Assembly: GCF_934636505.1 (NCBI RefSeq)
Contig: NZ_CAKUAL010000093.1
Coordinates: 1-6,379, forward strand
Reading direction: 5' to 3'
Length of the DNA: 6,379 nucleotides
Source of the DNA: an uncultured Ellagibacter sp.
GTDB lineage: Bacteria > Actinomycetota > Coriobacteriia > Coriobacteriales > Eggerthellaceae
Every line of letters begins with the position of its first letter. Within the stretch, counting starts at the first letter, position 1. The translations under genes and the position numbers were made by a program. The notes under the pieces are model-generated. The model was not told where the DNA came from, searched no databases, and was given only the letters and a program-made list of their open reading frames with translations. Positions 6,222 through 6,379 of this stretch are shown in pieces.

Positions 6222-6250
6222 ATTATACGCTATCATGGGTGAATCGCAAA
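6222..6250 (-). promoter_or_regulatory. Promoter of tRNA-Arg
   Basis: On the minus strand a perfect TATAAT (6227-6222) lies 11 bases before the first tRNA base. Upstream is TTTGCG (6250-6245, 17-base spacer) or TTGCGA (6249-6244, 16-base spacer) as the -35. The consensus -10 suits a strongly transcribed stable RNA. Confidence 0.75.
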
Positions 6251-6252
6251 CA

Positions 6253-6262
6253 TCGATATCGA
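6253..6262. repeat. Perfect 10-base palindrome before the RNA methyltransferase gene
   Basis: TCGATATCGA is its own reverse complement and lies 25 bases before the ATG at 6288, just outside the tRNA -35. It could be an operator for the plus-strand gene or for both divergent units, but a ten-base palindrome may also occur by chance. Confidence 0.3.
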
Positions 6263-6287
6263 AAATGAAAGAGAACGGGCAAAGGGC

Positions 6288-6379
6288 ATGGGAGAAATCG
6301 TAACGATCGAGCGCATGGGGTTCGGCCCCGAGGCGGTCGCGCATCTCGAGAGCGGCAAGGCCGTGTTCGTCGAAGGCGG
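6288..6379 (+). CDS. Probable TrmA/RlmD-type RNA uracil-C5 methyltransferase, first 30 residues (cut by right edge)
   Basis: From the ATG at 6288 the frame stays open to the window end. The visible start has IVTIERMGFGPEAVAHL (4-20) then KAVFVEG (24-30), the pattern of the first two strands of a TRAM domain, the RNA-binding module at the N terminus of RlmD/RumA-like enzymes that methylate uracil C5 in 23S rRNA with S-adenosylmethionine. The catalytic domain is outside the window, so the target (rRNA or tRNA) cannot be told, and TRAM also occurs in MiaB-like proteins, though usually at their C terminus. The start is well supported: an in-frame TGA at 6240-6242 lies upstream and no other start codon lies between. 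The ribosome site is GGG at 6277-6279 at best, as AAAGGG ends only one base before the ATG. The leader is short and shared with the divergent tRNA promoter. Confidence 0.6.
   Translation, partial: MGEIVTIERMGFGPEAVAHLESGKAVFVEG

Noticed and set aside
5350..6303. Plus-strand open frame of 317 codons running through the end of the ABC gene, the terminator and the tRNA region
   Set aside because: It overlaps ATPase 2 in another frame, then crosses an intrinsic terminator and the antisense of a tRNA; it has no domain or ribosome site.
1..6379. CRISPR array, insertion sequence or riboswitch
   Set aside because: I saw no regularly spaced direct repeats, transposase motifs, terminal inverted repeats or recognisable conserved riboswitch core.

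Overview
The window is GC-rich and codes densely, with strong G/C third-position bias, GTG as well as ATG starts and AT-poor intergenic DNA. Together with the protein types (a GtrA/DPM1-like glycosylation pair, a fused CydD-CydC-type ABC protein, an RNA uracil methyltransferase start) this suggests a high-GC Gram-positive bacterium. My best guess is an anaerobic actinobacterium of the Coriobacteriia/Eggerthellaceae type; this is inferred from protein style and no marker gene proves it.

Left part (1-2161), envelope glycosylation. Two minus-strand genes, a GtrA-family membrane protein (907-491) and the first 158 residues of an MGDG-synthase/UgtP-like glycosyltransferase (475 to beyond the left edge), lie 15 bases apart and probably form an operon. 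A 267-base divergent control region separates them from a plus-strand polyprenol-phosphate-type family 2 glycosyltransferase (1175-2161). The family 2 enzyme would load a sugar onto a lipid carrier, GtrA would help move the lipid-linked sugar across the membrane, and the UgtP-like enzyme would build a diacylglycerol glycolipid. The acceptor polymer cannot be read from this window.

Centre (2162-5953), transport. After an AT-rich promoter island comes one 1182-residue polypeptide holding two complete membrane-domain plus ATPase units in CydD-then-CydC order, joined by a low-complexity linker. It is probably a fused thiol exporter of the type needed for cytochrome bd maturation, but no cydAB is present here to confirm that. 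Its first ATPase lacks the canonical Q-loop glutamine; the second keeps it.

Right part (5954-6379), RNA functions. The trailer of the ABC gene has repeated G-tracts and a long hairpin, then a perfect 10-bp terminator that also serves the convergent tRNA-Arg(CCG) gene on the minus strand. The tRNA promoter is back-to-back with the start of a plus-strand gene whose first 30 residues look like the TRAM domain of a TrmA/RlmD-type RNA uracil-C5 methyltransferase.

I found no mobile element, CRISPR array, phage gene or clearly new system. The best leads are the in-frame GtrA/UgtP-like junction, the asymmetric ATPase sites and CxxC motif of the fused ABC protein, and the G-rich structured trailer.
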